A DNA stretch of 12,105 nucleotides. Origin: VRUE01 sp035605155. Its GTDB lineage: Bacteria; Actinomycetota; Thermoleophilia; Solirubrobacterales; 70-9. The stretch spans positions 1 to 12,105 of the forward strand of contig DATNHC010000156.1 in the NCBI GenBank assembly GCA_035605155.1, read 5' to 3'. This document shows positions 11,998-12,105 of this stretch, piece after piece; position 1 is the first letter of the stretch, and each line of letters begins with the position of its first letter. The position numbers and the translations under genes were made by a program. The notes below the pieces were generated by a model. That model was not told the DNA's origin, searched no databases, and saw only the letters and a program-made list of their open reading frames with translations.

Positions 11998-12105
11998 ATG
12001 AAAACCATGTTCGACAAGCTCTGGGAGGCCCACGAGGTCTCCGACGGGCTGATCTACATCGATCTGCACCTGGTGCATGAGGTGACCTCGCCGCAGGCCT
12101 TCGAC
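11998..12105 (+). CDS. leuC: 3-isopropylmalate dehydratase large subunit, N-terminal start only
   Basis: The window cuts the gene after 36 codons. The visible N-terminus (MKTMFDKLWEAH, then LIYIDLHLVHEVTSPQAFD) is the conserved opening of LeuC, the aconitase-family Fe-S subunit that with LeuD isomerises 2-isopropylmalate to 3-isopropylmalate in leucine synthesis. The cluster cysteines lie beyond the window. I chose ATG 11998 because it aligns with the usual M-x-K-T-L/M-F-x-K start; in-frame ATGs at 11953 and 11956 would add 15 or 14 residues not typical of the family. AGAGGAG at 11978-11984 is a plausible though slightly distant SD. leuD probably follows outside the window. Confidence 0.92.
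   Translation, partial: MKTMFDKLWEAHEVSDGLIYIDLHLVHEVTSPQAFD

Noticed and set aside
1..12105. CRISPR arrays, tRNA or rRNA genes, IS transposases
   Set aside because: I saw no regularly spaced direct repeats, no tRNA-like cloverleaf with a CCA end, no rRNA sequence and no transposase or HUH motif in any frame I read.

Overview
The window is about two-thirds G+C and packed with codons ending in G or C. The serine aminotransferase is of the mycobacterial/actinobacterial type. Together with a DUF4282 membrane protein and an AbiEi-like/DUF559 fusion gene, this points to a high-GC actinobacterium, plausibly of the Thermoleophilia/Solirubrobacterales group. That placement is inference; no rRNA or other decisive marker is present.

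Layout. 1-345: 3' end of an acyl-CoA synthetase gene. 357-1361: ilvC. 1362-1694: a gene-free stretch of 333 bases filled by two related, oppositely oriented palindromic elements of about 107 and 110 bp, with a small hairpin between them. 2451-1695 (minus strand): a DUF4282 membrane protein followed by a cupin. 2573-5289: serC and serA, overlapping by 4 bases. 5397-7061: a VAT-1/quinone-oxidoreductase-like dehydrogenase and a small secreted RTX-repeat protein. 8497-7058 (minus strand): a DHA2-type efflux pump whose stop codon overlaps that of the RTX gene. 8525-10237: a leucine-rich leader peptide and leuA. 10300-11271: an AbiEi-like/DUF559 nuclease-fold gene bracketed by two homologous 45-bp hairpins. 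11318-11911: an HTH-cupin regulator. 11998-12105: the start of leuC.

The plus-strand backbone is amino-acid biosynthesis. IlvC serves the common branched-chain pathway, SerC and SerA make serine, and LeuA and LeuC are the first two leucine-branch enzymes. Unrelated genes (cupin/DUF4282, dehydrogenase/RTX/efflux, nuclease-fold/regulator) sit between them, so the region looks like an amino-acid cluster opened up by insertions.

The most interesting features lie between genes. First, leuA has a 19-codon leader peptide with seven Leu codons. Its Leu-codon run is complementary to the leuA Shine-Dalgarno sequence, and I see no intrinsic terminator in the leader, which suggests leucine control at translation initiation. 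Second, the paired palindromic elements after ilvC share two exactly conserved internal boxes while their stems differ by compensating changes. Third, the nuclease-fold gene is flanked by structurally covarying hairpins, as in some hairpin-ended mobile elements. All functional claims are from reading the sequence; no searches were run.
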